NCBI GenBank assembly: GCA_902463905.1
Contig: CABQHF010000005.1
Coordinates: 1-23,772, forward strand
Source: an uncultured Faecalibacterium sp.
GTDB lineage: Bacteria > Bacillota > Clostridia > Oscillospirales > Ruminococcaceae
Direction: 5' to 3'
DNA: 23,772 nucleotides
In this document: positions 14,207-22,033 of the stretch, piece after piece
Numbering within the stretch: position 1 is the stretch's first letter
Layout: every line of letters begins with the position of its first letter
Notes under the pieces: model-generated
What the model saw: only the letters and a program-made list of their open reading frames with translations
Told to the model about the DNA's origin: nothing
Databases searched by the model: none
Position numbers and translations under genes: made by a program

Positions 14207-15105
14207 ACAATCCGAACAAGAAGCGCCTGCGCCGCACCATGATGTTCCTGAACGCGCAGAAGCCCGGCCTGATCAAGGACCCCTACATTTACAAGCCCGA
14301 CTCCATTATGCTGGATCTGGAGGACGCAGTGGCCGAGAACCAGAAGGACGCAGCCCGGTTCAGCCTGTACCATGCGCTGCGCACCATTGATTACCACGGC
14401 TGCGAGCGGGTGGTGCGCATCAACGGTCTGGACACCCCCTACTGGCGCGAGGATATCCGCGCTGCCGTAGCCGGCGGCTGTGATGCCATCCGTATTCCCA
14501 AGACGGAGAGCGCCAAGGACGTTCAGGTGGTGGAAGCCGCCATTGCCGAGGACGAAAAGACCTACGGCCGCACCGCCGGGGACGTGCTGATTATCGCTGC
14601 GCTGGAATCTGCCCGCGGCATCATGCGGGCACTGGATATCTGCGAAGCATCGGAGCGGCTGTTCGGCATTGCACTGTCCGGCGGCGATTACACCAAAGAC
14701 CTGCAGACCCACATTACCGGTACCGGCGTGGAACTGATGGGCGCACGGCAGAACATGATCATTGCCGCCCGCGCCGCCGGGGTGCAGTGCTTTGACACGG
14801 TGTACACCGATCTGAACAACATGGAAGGCTTCCGGCAGGATGTGGAGACCATCCACCTGATGGGATTTGACGGCAAGTCCATCATCAACCCGCGCCAGAT
14901 CAACATCGTGCACGAGATCTTTACACCCAAGGAGAAGGACATCATTTTTGCCGAAAAGGTCGTGCGGGAGATCGACTCCAAAAAGGCGCAGGGCATCGGT
15001 GTGTTCACCGTGGACGGCAAAATGATCGATATTGCATTCTATGACGGAGCCAAGCGCACCATTGAGCTGGCCAAGGCATCCGGTGTGTATAAGGGGGAGC
15101 TGTAA
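14203..15105 (+). CDS. citE: Citrate lyase beta subunit (citryl lyase) CitE
   Basis: A 300-residue TIM-barrel HpcH/CitE-type enzyme that cleaves the citryl-ACP thioester into acetyl-ACP and oxaloacetate. Seen motifs include LRRTMMFLNAQKPGLIKDPY, PDSIMLDLEDAVAENQKDAA (metal/acid site), VVRINGLDTPYWREDI, DAIRIPKTESAKDV and ALESARGIMRA. Length is typical. GGGGAGG at 14187-14193 precedes the ATG, which overlaps the citD stop by four bases; an in-frame ATG 18 bases earlier lies before this ribosome site and is not preferred. Confidence 0.96.
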   Translation: MNNPNKKRLRRTMMFLNAQKPGLIKDPYIYKPDSIMLDLEDAVAENQKDAARFSLYHALRTIDYHGCERVVRINGLDTPYWREDIRAAVAGGCDAIRIPKTESAKDVQVVEAAIAEDEKTYGRTAGDVLIIAALESARGIMRALDICEASERLFGIALSGGDYTKDLQTHITGTGVELMGARQNMIIAARAAGVQCFDTVYTDLNNMEGFRQDVETIHLMGFDGKSIINPRQINIVHEIFTPKEKDIIFAEKVVREIDSKKAQGIGVFTVDGKMIDIAFYDGAKRTIELAKASGVYKGEL

Positions 15106-15106
15106 G

Positions 15107-16672
15107 ATGATCAACGCTGTCGGCAGAGATATTCCCGAAGAGATCCTGAAGCAGACCGGCAAGGAAGTCTTTCAGGGCAATTATTACAAGGACGGCAAGC
15201 CGTTCCATAAGGCTGGCCCCATGGTCACGCCGGTCATGGACCACGACCACGACAAAATGGTCAGGGACATCCACGAAGCGCTGGTCAAGTGCAACGCTCA
15301 TGACGGCATGACCGTTTCCTTCCATCATCACTTCCGTGACGGCGATCTGGTGGTCTGTATGGTCATGAAGGAGATCCAGAAGATGGGGCTGAAGGACATC
15401 ACCATCAGCGCCAGCTCTCTGGGCAAGGCACATGATGATCTGGTGCCCATGATCGAGGACGGCACCATCACCAACATCGAATCCTCCGGTGTGCGCGGCA
15501 AGATCGGCGAAGCCATTTCTCACGGCAAGCTGAAGGGTCTTGCCACCATGCGCAGCCATGGCGGCCGTGTGCGCGCCCTTGTTACCGGCGAGACCCATGT
15601 GGATATCGCTTTTATCGGTGCCCCTACCTGCGATGAATACGGCAACTGCCGCGGCATTGGCGGCAAGACCAACTGCGGCGTGCTGAGCTACTCCTATGTA
15701 GACGGCAATCAGGCCGACTATGTGGTCGCTGTTACCGATTGTCTGGTGCCGTTCCCCAATTATCCGGCGCACATCTCCATGACCAAGGTGGACTATGTAT
15801 GCGTGGTGGATGCCATCGGCATCCCGGAAAAGATCGCCACCGGCGCTGCCAAGCCCACCACCGACCAGCGCAAGCTGATGATGGCCGAGTACTGCACGCA
15901 GGTGGTGGCCAACACCCCCTACTTCAAGGACGGCTTCTCCTACCAGACCGGTGTGGGCGGTGCCTCTATTGCCTCCACCATCTCTCTGACCAAGATCATG
16001 CAGGAGCGCAACATCAAGATGGGCTTCGGCGTGGGCGGCCTGACCAAGCCCATGTGCGACCTGCTGGACAACGGCATGGTGCGTGTGCTGCTGGACACGC
16101 AGGACTTTGATCTGGATGCCGTGAAAAACGTGAAGAACCCCAACCATCACCGCATCTCCGCAGGCGCTTACGCCAACCCCATGAACAAGGGTGCCTTTGT
16201 CAATAAACTGGACTATGTGATCCTGGCTGCGCTGGAGGTGGACACCCACTTCAACTGTAATGTCGTTGTCGGTTCCGACGGCGTTATTACCGGTGCGCAG
16301 GGCGGCCATCCCGATACGGCACAGGGTGCCAAGTGCACCATCGTCATCGCTCCGCTGCTGCAGGGGCGCATCCCCGCCATCTGCACCGATGTCACCACCG
16401 TCACCACCCCCGGTGAGAGCGTGGATATCGTGGTCACCGACTACGGCGTGGCAGTGAACCCTGCCCGCCCGGATCTATTGGAAGCCTTACAGAAGGCCGA
16501 CTGCGTCCCCCTCAAGACCATTGAAGAACTGCGGGATATCGCCTATTCTATTGTCGGCGAACCGGAAAAAGTCCAGTTCGGCGACCGTGTGGTGGGCATC
16601 ATTGAAGCCCGCGACGGCACCATCATGGATGTGGTGCGCGAAGTCAAGCCATTCTCGTTCTGCGTAGATTGA
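15107..16672 (+). CDS. citF: Citrate lyase alpha subunit (citrate:acetyl-ACP transferase) CitF
   Basis: A 521-residue CoA-transferase-like subunit that exchanges acetyl-ACP for citrate to give citryl-ACP. It starts MINAVGRDIPEEILKQTGKE right after citE (one base gap), with AAGGGGGAG upstream. Typical stretches include GMTVSFHHHFRDGDLVVCMV, SSGVRGKIGEAISHGKL, APTCDEYGNCRGIGGKTNCG and, near the C terminus, QGGHPDTAQGAKCTIVIAPL and ICTDVTTVTTPGESVDIVVT. Length matches the family (500-520). It ends the citDEF operon; the gene order lacks citC/X/G, which are divergent here. Confidence 0.96.
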   Translation: MINAVGRDIPEEILKQTGKEVFQGNYYKDGKPFHKAGPMVTPVMDHDHDKMVRDIHEALVKCNAHDGMTVSFHHHFRDGDLVVCMVMKEIQKMGLKDITISASSLGKAHDDLVPMIEDGTITNIESSGVRGKIGEAISHGKLKGLATMRSHGGRVRALVTGETHVDIAFIGAPTCDEYGNCRGIGGKTNCGVLSYSYVDGNQADYVVAVTDCLVPFPNYPAHISMTKVDYVCVVDAIGIPEKIATGAAKPTTDQRKLMMAEYCTQVVANTPYFKDGFSYQTGVGGASIASTISLTKIMQERNIKMGFGVGGLTKPMCDLLDNGMVRVLLDTQDFDLDAVKNVKNPNHHRISAGAYANPMNKGAFVNKLDYVILAALEVDTHFNCNVVVGSDGVITGAQGGHPDTAQGAKCTIVIAPLLQGRIPAICTDVTTVTTPGESVDIVVTDYGVAVNPARPDLLEALQKADCVPLKTIEELRDIAYSIVGEPEKVQFGDRVVGIIEARDGTIMDVVREVKPFSFCVD

Positions 16673-16678
16673 CGTATC

Positions 16679-16790
16679 TGCCCGGCGGTGCTTCTCCATC
16701 TTGAAAGCAACTCCTTTCACGGTCATTTTCTCTACTTTCTACGTTTGATCCTCTTCTTCTTTTCTGAACTTGTTCATTTACCGCCGGGCA
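16679..16790. repeat. Perfect 11-base inverted repeat framing a ~90-base pyrimidine-rich loop
   Basis: TGCCCGGCGGT (16679-16689) and ACCGCCGGGCA (16780-16790) are exact reverse complements. They enclose a plus-strand loop rich in C and T (CTTCTT runs). It begins seven bases after the citF stop codon. It may be part of a structured 3' untranslated region, a small RNA, or a chance repeat. Confidence 0.55.
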
Positions 16791-16850
16791 AAGCGTTTGT
16801 TACGCACTCCTTCTTATCACCGGTCTTATGCCTTACCCTCATAAGACCAG

Positions 16851-16890
16851 AAAGGCGGCCTGCTGCACCACGCGCAGCAGGCCGCCTTTT
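16851..16890 (+). terminator. Terminator between convergent citF and response regulator
   Basis: Arms AAAGGCGGCCTGCTGC (16851-16866) and GCAGCAGGCCGCCTTT (16874-16889) around a seven-base loop, followed by TCTCTG. Very strong and nearly symmetric, so probably bidirectional. Confidence 0.88.
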
Positions 16891-16901
16891 CTCTGTATGT
16901 T

Positions 16902-17594
16902 TCAGGGCACGAACCGATACCCCACGCCCCGGATGGTGATGATGTGCTGCGGGGTGCGGGCGTTCTCCTCGATCTTACCGCGCAGACGGTTGATGTAGAC
17001 CATGATGGCGTTGTCATCCACTGCGCCCCAGTTGCCCCAGACCTGATCGTAGATCATATCCTTGGTAAAAACCTGCTGCGGGTGCCGCACAAACATCAGC
17101 AGCAGGGCACGCTCCTTCTCGGAGAGGTTCAGTTCCTCATTGTTCTTGTAAAAGCGCATGGTACCGGTATCGCACAGGAACGGGCCGCAGGTGATCTGGT
17201 GATTGTTCTCCTGCGAGAAGCTTTTGCTGCGGCGGATGAGCGCCTTGACCTTTGCGCCAAGGATCTGCGGACGGAAGGGCTTGGTAATATAATCGTCCGC
17301 ACCGAGGGAAAGCCCGTACATGAAGTCGTAATCCTCACTGCGTCCGCTGATGATGATGACCGGGATGGTCACACCATTGCGCCGGATGGTCTGGATCACA
17401 TCAAACCCTTCCATATCGCCCAGCATGATGTCCATCAGGATCATATCCAGCGTATCGCTCTGCCGTGCGATCAGGTCCAGCGCCGCCGTACCGCTGTTGA
17501 CCACCGTGGGCTCCATTTCATTGCTGACCATTACTTTGGATAATAATTTGCAAATTGCCGGATCATCGTCTACAATAAGAACATGATACGCCAT
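16902..17594 (-). CDS. OmpR/PhoB-type response regulator
   Basis: A 230-residue transcription regulator. The receiver domain (1-120) has the acidic pocket VDDDP (9-11), phospho-acceptor Asp55 in LMDIMLGD, Ser83 in IIISGRSED and Lys105 in ITKPFRP. The winged-helix DNA-binding domain (about 130-230) has LSEKERALLLMFVRHPQQVF, DDNAIMVYINRLRGKIEENA and the C-terminal IITIRGVGYRFVP. The start ATG at 17594 has AAGG closely upstream. The gene is convergent with citF and divergent from the histidine kinase, with which it shares a 99-base promoter gap. The most likely role is control of the citrate genes on both sides, but this is inferred from position alone. Confidence 0.92.
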   Translation of the reverse strand: MAYHVLIVDDDPAICKLLSKVMVSNEMEPTVVNSGTAALDLIARQSDTLDMILMDIMLGDMEGFDVIQTIRRNGVTIPVIIISGRSEDYDFMYGLSLGADDYITKPFRPQILGAKVKALIRRSKSFSQENNHQITCGPFLCDTGTMRFYKNNEELNLSEKERALLLMFVRHPQQVFTKDMIYDQVWGNWGAVDDNAIMVYINRLRGKIEENARTPQHIITIRGVGYRFVP

Positions 17595-17617
17595 ACCTTA
17601 CACCCTTTTCCCGAGGT

Positions 17618-17647
17618 TTGTCGAATATTCTGTTTATAAAGTATAAC
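17618..17647 (+). promoter_or_regulatory. Promoter of the histidine kinase gene
   Basis: TTGTCG (17618-17623), an 18-base spacer and TATAAC (17642-17647). Its -10 overlaps the -10 of the opposing promoter. Confidence 0.45.
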
Positions 17648-17668
17648 ATCTTTGCCCCGCATCCGCAA
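17640..17668 (-). promoter_or_regulatory. Promoter of the response regulator gene
   Basis: On the minus strand TTGCGG (17663-17668), a 17-base spacer and TATACT (17640-17645) with TG extended -10. RNA polymerase could not occupy this and the opposing kinase promoter together. Confidence 0.6.
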
Positions 17669-17693
17669 GCGGGCGCAAAAAAGGAGGCTGCGT

Positions 17694-19844
17694 ATGAAAC
17701 CGTCTCTCCGGGCACGCCTGCAGCGCAATGCTTCGCTGATCTTCCAGACCTGCATCATGGGGGTCTGCCTGCTGGCGCTCCTGATCCCTTCCGGTATTTC
17801 CTTCTGGCACGATTACCGCGACAGCCTGATCGAAAGCCAGACCCGCCAGCTGGAACTGGTGGTGCAGAGTTTTGCCGATGTGATGCGCTACACCCTGACC
17901 GAATACACTGCCCGGCTGGATGCCGCCGCAGAAAAGCTCCGCGCAGACCCGGACACGCTCCCCAATCTGAGCCGCAGCGACACCATTCAGGACCTTTGGG
18001 TCGAGGATGCGGACGGCGTTGTTACCGCCCGGCGCTACGGTGTTACCGCCCTGTGTGATGTTCTGCTGACCAAGACCAAGGGCATCAGCTACTGGCAGTA
18101 CCACAGCGGAGACCGGCACTATCTTGTGCTGAAGAAGCCGGTGGACGGGCAGACCATCTGTCTGGTCACGGACGCGGAAGCGTTTTATCAACAGCTGGTC
18201 TCGGACATTCATGTGGGAGAAAACGGCTATCTGGTCATCAAAAACGCCCAGAACCGGATCATTATGCACCCGGAGCGGGCACAGTGGGGAATGGATATTC
18301 TGGCCGGGCGGCTGGAACTGTACAAGGATGCCGCGCTGGATCTTGACAGCCTGCAAACGCTGCTGGACGCACAGCTGACGCAGCGCTCCGGCATCATGGA
18401 CTACTACTCCTACTGGTGGAACGACCCCGCCTTGCCGCGGGTGCACAAGGTGAGCGCGTTCCGGCGCATTGATATCGGCGACAGCTTCTGGACCGTCAGT
18501 GCGGTGCTGGATTATGACGATCTGTACCAGCCGGTAGCAGACAGCTTTTTCCGGGTGGCAGTGCTGTTCGGGCTTATTGTGCTGGTGCTGGCGGCCATCA
18601 TGGTCTATATTTTCCGGCTGTTGCTGAAGAACCGCCGCAGTGCGGATAAAATTTCCGCCCTGAAGGAAGTGAACAGCGCACTGGAAGAGCTGCACCGCAG
18701 CGAGGAATCGCTGGCACACGGGCAGCGCCTGCAGCTGATGGGCACACTGACCGGCGGCATTGCCCACGAGTTCAACAATTTCCTGACCCCCATCACCGGG
18801 TATGCAGATCTGATCTTGGCGGCGACTGACCCGGACAGCGAGATCTACGACAATGCGCTGGAGATCAGCGAAGCCGCCGCAAAAGCGCAGGACGTGGTAA
18901 AGCAGATCTCTGCCATGAGCCGCAAAAACGTGGAGACCGTCTACGACACCCTCCGGGTGCGCCCGCTGCTGGAAAAAACAGTCCGGCTTGCCGCCACCAA
19001 CTGCCCGAAGCAGATCACACTGACAACAGACCTGCAGCTGGAGCAGGAGTGCATTCTGGGCAACACCACCCAATTGCAGCAGGTACTTCTGAACATCTGC
19101 GTCAATGCCGTCCACGCCATGGGCACAGAGCCGGGAACGCTGCGGCTGTGCGCCGTCACAGTTCCGCAGAAAGAGCTTGTAGAGCGCTTCCCGGACGAGA
19201 AAATTTCGCAGGACTGGAAAACCTATGTCCGCATCTCAGTCTCGGACACCGGCTGCGGCATGGACAAGGACACTTTGCAGCACATCTTTGAGCCCTTCTT
19301 CACCACCAAAAAGACCGGCGAAGGCACCGGTCTGGGGCTTGCCGTGGCAGAGCAGATCATCCGCACCCACCGCGGACACATCTGCGCCGAGAGCACGCCG
19401 GGCAAGGGCTCCACCTTCTTTCTCTATCTCCCGGTCCTGGAGCCCCGGCAGGAGCAGGAACCGCTCAGGTGGGGGATGCAGAATAACCTGCGCATTCTGA
19501 CCGCAGACGACAACCAGAAGGTGCTGAGTATGCTCCAAAAGGATCTGGGACGGCTGGGTCTTGGCATTTCCACCTGCACCCGCCGGGACGAGCTGCGCCG
19601 TCTGTTGGAGGAGCAGACCTTTGACGTGCTGCTCATTGACGAAAGCCTGACCGACGGCAGCGGGGTGGACCTTTGTATGTCCATTCAGAACCAGTACCCC
19701 GCCCTGACCCGCATCGTGATGACCAATGCGCCCACAAGGGAGCTGATGGATGCCCGCCGCCATAAGATCATTGACGGCTACATCTTAAAACCGGTTGCCG
19801 TTCCCACCCTGATGGAAGTGATCCGCAGCAGCCGCAGACAGTGA
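17694..19844 (+). CDS. Hybrid sensor histidine kinase with C-terminal receiver domain
   Basis: A 716-residue membrane sensor. Helix 1 is about residues 17-38 and helix 2 about 287-308; between them is a ~250-residue extracytoplasmic region that looks like a double Cache (PDC) fold, with ENGYLVIKNAQNRIIMHP typical of it. The kinase core follows: H-box TGGIAHEFNNFLTPITGY (His358), N-box NICVNAVHAM (Asn471), DTGCGM (Asp518) and the F/G2 boxes FEPFFTTKKTGEGTGLGL. A C-terminal receiver (about 598-716) has the acidic pair TADDN, Asp649 in LLIDES and Lys699 in ILKPV. The start has AAGGAGG at 17681-17687. The H-box is of the NtrB-like type though the neighbour regulator is OmpR-like. No HPt domain is seen. 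The ligand is unknown; citrate or a related acid is a reasonable guess. Confidence 0.92.
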   Translation: MKPSLRARLQRNASLIFQTCIMGVCLLALLIPSGISFWHDYRDSLIESQTRQLELVVQSFADVMRYTLTEYTARLDAAAEKLRADPDTLPNLSRSDTIQDLWVEDADGVVTARRYGVTALCDVLLTKTKGISYWQYHSGDRHYLVLKKPVDGQTICLVTDAEAFYQQLVSDIHVGENGYLVIKNAQNRIIMHPERAQWGMDILAGRLELYKDAALDLDSLQTLLDAQLTQRSGIMDYYSYWWNDPALPRVHKVSAFRRIDIGDSFWTVSAVLDYDDLYQPVADSFFRVAVLFGLIVLVLAAIMVYIFRLLLKNRRSADKISALKEVNSALEELHRSEESLAHGQRLQLMGTLTGGIAHEFNNFLTPITGYADLILAATDPDSEIYDNALEISEAAAKAQDVVKQISAMSRKNVETVYDTLRVRPLLEKTVRLAATNCPKQITLTTDLQLEQECILGNTTQLQQVLLNICVNAVHAMGTEPGTLRLCAVTVPQKELVERFPDEKISQDWKTYVRISVSDTGCGMDKDTLQHIFEPFFTTKKTGEGTGLGLAVAEQIIRTHRGHICAESTPGKGSTFFLYLPVLEPRQEQEPLRWGMQNNLRILTADDNQKVLSMLQKDLGRLGLGISTCTRRDELRRLLEEQTFDVLLIDESLTDGSGVDLCMSIQNQYPALTRIVMTNAPTRELMDARRHKIIDGYILKPVAVPTLMEVIRSSRRQ

Positions 19845-19852
19845 ATTTTGCT

Positions 19853-19888
19853 CCGTGACCGGCCTTGAAACCGGTCACGGATTTTTTA
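19853..19888 (+). terminator. Terminator after the histidine kinase
   Basis: Arms CCGTGACCGG (19853-19862) and CCGGTCACGG (19871-19880), then ATTTTTTATT. It separates the kinase from the transporter gene. Confidence 0.9.
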
Positions 19889-19907
19889 TTGCCGCTTCTT
19901 ACGGCGC

Positions 19908-19925
19908 ATTAAGATACACCTTAAT
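19908..19925. promoter_or_regulatory. Inverted repeat upstream of the citrate transporter gene
   Basis: ATTAAG and CTTAAT are perfect inverted repeats spaced by ATACAC. The TTAAG/CTTAA words are the same as in the cit palindrome at 13775-13798, with the same 6-base gap but reversed order. They lie about 20 bases upstream of the weak -35 of the transporter promoter, a place suited to an activator. Confidence 0.5.
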
Positions 19926-19944
19926 AAAGCGTAATATAACCTGC

Positions 19945-19973
19945 TTCGGGCTGTAAGCTTTCTCCTTTATACT
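19945..19973 (+). promoter_or_regulatory. Weak-(-35) promoter of the citrate transporter gene
   Basis: TATACT at 19968-19973 is a good -10, but the hexamer 17 bases upstream, TTCGGG (19945-19950), is a poor -35. This is typical of promoters that need an activator. Confidence 0.45.
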
Positions 19974-20039
19974 GAAACCATCAAAAGGCGGGACACTCCG
20001 CCGCACGGTACGGTCAAAAAGAGAAAGGAAGTCACGATC

Positions 20040-21374
20040 ATGAGCGAAACCACCCTTGCACTGCTGGGCTTTGCCGCAGTCATCGCGGTCATTGTGCTGC
20101 TTCTGCGCAATGTCACCGTTCCCTCGCTGGCGTTCGTCAGCGTTTCCGCAGTCACTGCTGTCCTGCTGGTAGCCACCCGCACCTTTACGCTGGACGAGAT
20201 CGCCGTTTATATCAAAGCCGGTGTTGCCGGTGTCAGCGGCACCGCCATCCTGTTCATTTTCTCGGTGCTGTTTTTCGGCGTCATGACCGACGCCGGAATG
20301 TTTGACCGCATCATTGGTGCCCTGATGAAAAAGGTCGGCAACAATGTGGTAGGTGTGGCTTTGATGACCTGCCTGATCGCCGCCATTGCCCATCTGGACG
20401 GCAGCGGTGCCGCCACCTTCCTTATTACAGTACCCGCCATGCTGCCGGTGTATAAGCGGCTGCACATGCGCCGCGAAACGCTGCTTCTGATCTGCGTTAC
20501 CGCCATGGGTGTGATGAACCTGATGCCTTGGGGCGGCCCCACTATGCGCGCTGCAAGTGTGGTAGGTATTGAGCCCAACGACCTGTGGTTCCGTCTGATG
20601 CCCATGCAGCTGGTGGGGCTTGTTCTGGCCGTGGGCACTGCACTGTTCTGGGGCGTGCAGGAAAAAAAGCGCATTGCAAAGCTTGGCGATGCCGCCTGCG
20701 AGGATGCCGGCCGCTACGATGATTCCGAATCCGCTGAAAAAGATGCGTCTTTAGCGCGTCCGCAGAACTTCGTGTTCAACCTTGTGCTGACGCTGGTGGT
20801 CATCGGGGTCCTTGTGCTGGATATCCTGCCCACCTATGTCGTCTTTATGATTGCCTGCACGCTGGGTCTGTTCGTGAACTATCACGGCAAGAAGCTGCAG
20901 AGCCAGATCATCAAAGCCCATGCTGCTGCCGGCCTGACGATGGCCTCCACCATTCTGTGCGCCGGTGTGTTTCTGGGCGTGCTGCAGCAGAGCGGCATCA
21001 TGGAGGAAATGGCTGTGGTCATGGCCGGCTTCATTCCCCCTGCAATGGGCCGCTTTCTGCCGGTCATCATCGGCGTGCTCAGTGTCCCGCTGGCGCTGCT
21101 GTTCGACACCGACTCGTATTTCTACGGTCTGCTTCCGGTGCTGATGAGCGTCGGCACGCAGTTCGGCGTAGACCCAGTGCACATCGCCATCTCCATGGTG
21201 GTCTGCCGCAACTGCGCCACCTTCATCAGCCCGGTGGCTCCTGCCACCTATCTGGGCATTGGTCTGGCCGGGGTGGAGATCAAGGATCACATCAAGTTCT
21301 GCTTCGGCTGGCAGTGGGGCGTTTCCATCCTCTGTCTGGTGGCCGGTCTGCTCCTTGGCATTATCCGCTTTTAA
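20040..21374 (+). CDS. CitMHS-family citrate (metal-citrate:H+) transporter
   Basis: A 444-residue membrane protein with about twelve helices, resembling the CitMHS family that imports citrate as a complex with Mg2+ or Ca2+ together with protons. Matching features are the AHLDGSGAATFLITVPAMLP segment near residues 116-137, NLMPWGGPTMRA at about 160-171, a cytoplasmic loop (about 200-240) rich in Asp/Glu/Lys, and in the second half LSVPLALLFDTDSYFYGLLP and NCATFISPVAPATYLGIGLA. AAAGGAAG lies about ten bases before the ATG. Its position beside the kinase and near citDEF supports citrate as substrate. Related Na+/H+ or dicarboxylate carriers of the ion transporter superfamily are the alternative. 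Confidence 0.88.
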   Translation: MSETTLALLGFAAVIAVIVLLLRNVTVPSLAFVSVSAVTAVLLVATRTFTLDEIAVYIKAGVAGVSGTAILFIFSVLFFGVMTDAGMFDRIIGALMKKVGNNVVGVALMTCLIAAIAHLDGSGAATFLITVPAMLPVYKRLHMRRETLLLICVTAMGVMNLMPWGGPTMRAASVVGIEPNDLWFRLMPMQLVGLVLAVGTALFWGVQEKKRIAKLGDAACEDAGRYDDSESAEKDASLARPQNFVFNLVLTLVVIGVLVLDILPTYVVFMIACTLGLFVNYHGKKLQSQIIKAHAAAGLTMASTILCAGVFLGVLQQSGIMEEMAVVMAGFIPPAMGRFLPVIIGVLSVPLALLFDTDSYFYGLLPVLMSVGTQFGVDPVHIAISMVVCRNCATFISPVAPATYLGIGLAGVEIKDHIKFCFGWQWGVSILCLVAGLLLGIIRF

Positions 21375-21380
21375 ATCTCA

Positions 21381-21430
21381 CAGCCGCCCGGTGATTTCCC
21401 ATTGCGGGAGGCCGGGCGGCTGATTTTATT
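21381..21430 (+). terminator. Terminator after the citrate transporter
   Basis: Outer arms CAGCCGCCCGG (21381-21391) and CCGGGCGGCTG (21412-21422), with an inner TTCCC/GGGA pairing, then ATTTTATT. The next gene starts only 18 bases later, so some read-through to the carbonic anhydrase gene is possible. Confidence 0.75.
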
Positions 21431-21447
21431 GGAAAGGAGATCTCCCC

Positions 21448-22020
21448 ATGCAGGAAATCACCATTACCACCGCAGCCGATGCCATCTACCGTCTGGCAGC
21501 CGGAAACCTGCGCTACCTGAACACCCAAAAAGGACACGGCGATGTTTCCCGCCGGGTACGTCTGGCGACCGCTCTTCACGGCCAGAACCCGTATGCCATT
21601 ATTGTGACCTGCTCGGACTCGCGGGTCATCCCGGAGCATATTTTTTCTGCCGGGATCGGTGAACTGTTCGTCATCCGGCTGGCAGGCAATGTGATCGACT
21701 CCCACCAACTGGGCAGCATCGAGTATGCCGCTGGGCATCTGGGCTGCAAGCTGGTCGTCGTGCTGGGGCATACCCAGTGCGGAGCTGTGGAGGCAGCGAT
21801 TCACCACGAACCGGAAGGCTATATCAAGTTCATCACTGACGAGATCAAAAAAGCCATCGGCGATGAGCGGGACCCCTACCGTGCCAGCTGCCTGAATGTG
21901 CGCAACAGCGTCCGCGAGATCGAGAGCAGCCTTTCCATCAGCCGCATCGAGGACGAGACCGGCCTGCGGGTGGTAGGTGCCATGTACCACATCGAGGACG
22001 GCAGTGTGGAATTTTTGTAA
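21448..22020 (+). CDS. Beta-class carbonic anhydrase
   Basis: A 190-residue cytoplasmic zinc enzyme that interconverts CO2 and bicarbonate. The zinc ligands and catalytic pair are all present: Cys55, Asp57 and Arg59 in TCSDSR, and His108 and Cys111 in LGHTQCGAV. The LAGNVIDSHQLGSIEYA segment between them is also standard. Length is normal for the short bacterial type. The start has AAAGGAGA about seven bases upstream. It follows the citrate transporter after a terminator and is followed 13 bases later by a YitT-type gene. Near a citrate lyase operon it could handle CO2 from oxaloacetate decarboxylation; this is inference. Confidence 0.94.
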   Translation: MQEITITTAADAIYRLAAGNLRYLNTQKGHGDVSRRVRLATALHGQNPYAIIVTCSDSRVIPEHIFSAGIGELFVIRLAGNVIDSHQLGSIEYAAGHLGCKLVVVLGHTQCGAVEAAIHHEPEGYIKFITDEIKKAIGDERDPYRASCLNVRNSVREIESSLSISRIEDETGLRVVGAMYHIEDGSVEFL

Positions 22021-22033
22021 AAGGAGCGTTATC

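Noticed and set aside
14152..16309. Long minus-strand frames opposite citE and citF (336 and 434 codons)
   Set aside because: They are mirror frames of strongly supported citrate lyase genes, with composition typical of GC-driven antisense frames and no recognisable domains.
17634..19115. A 493-codon minus-strand frame opposite the histidine kinase
   Set aside because: Antisense of a clear multi-domain kinase; no start signal or motif.
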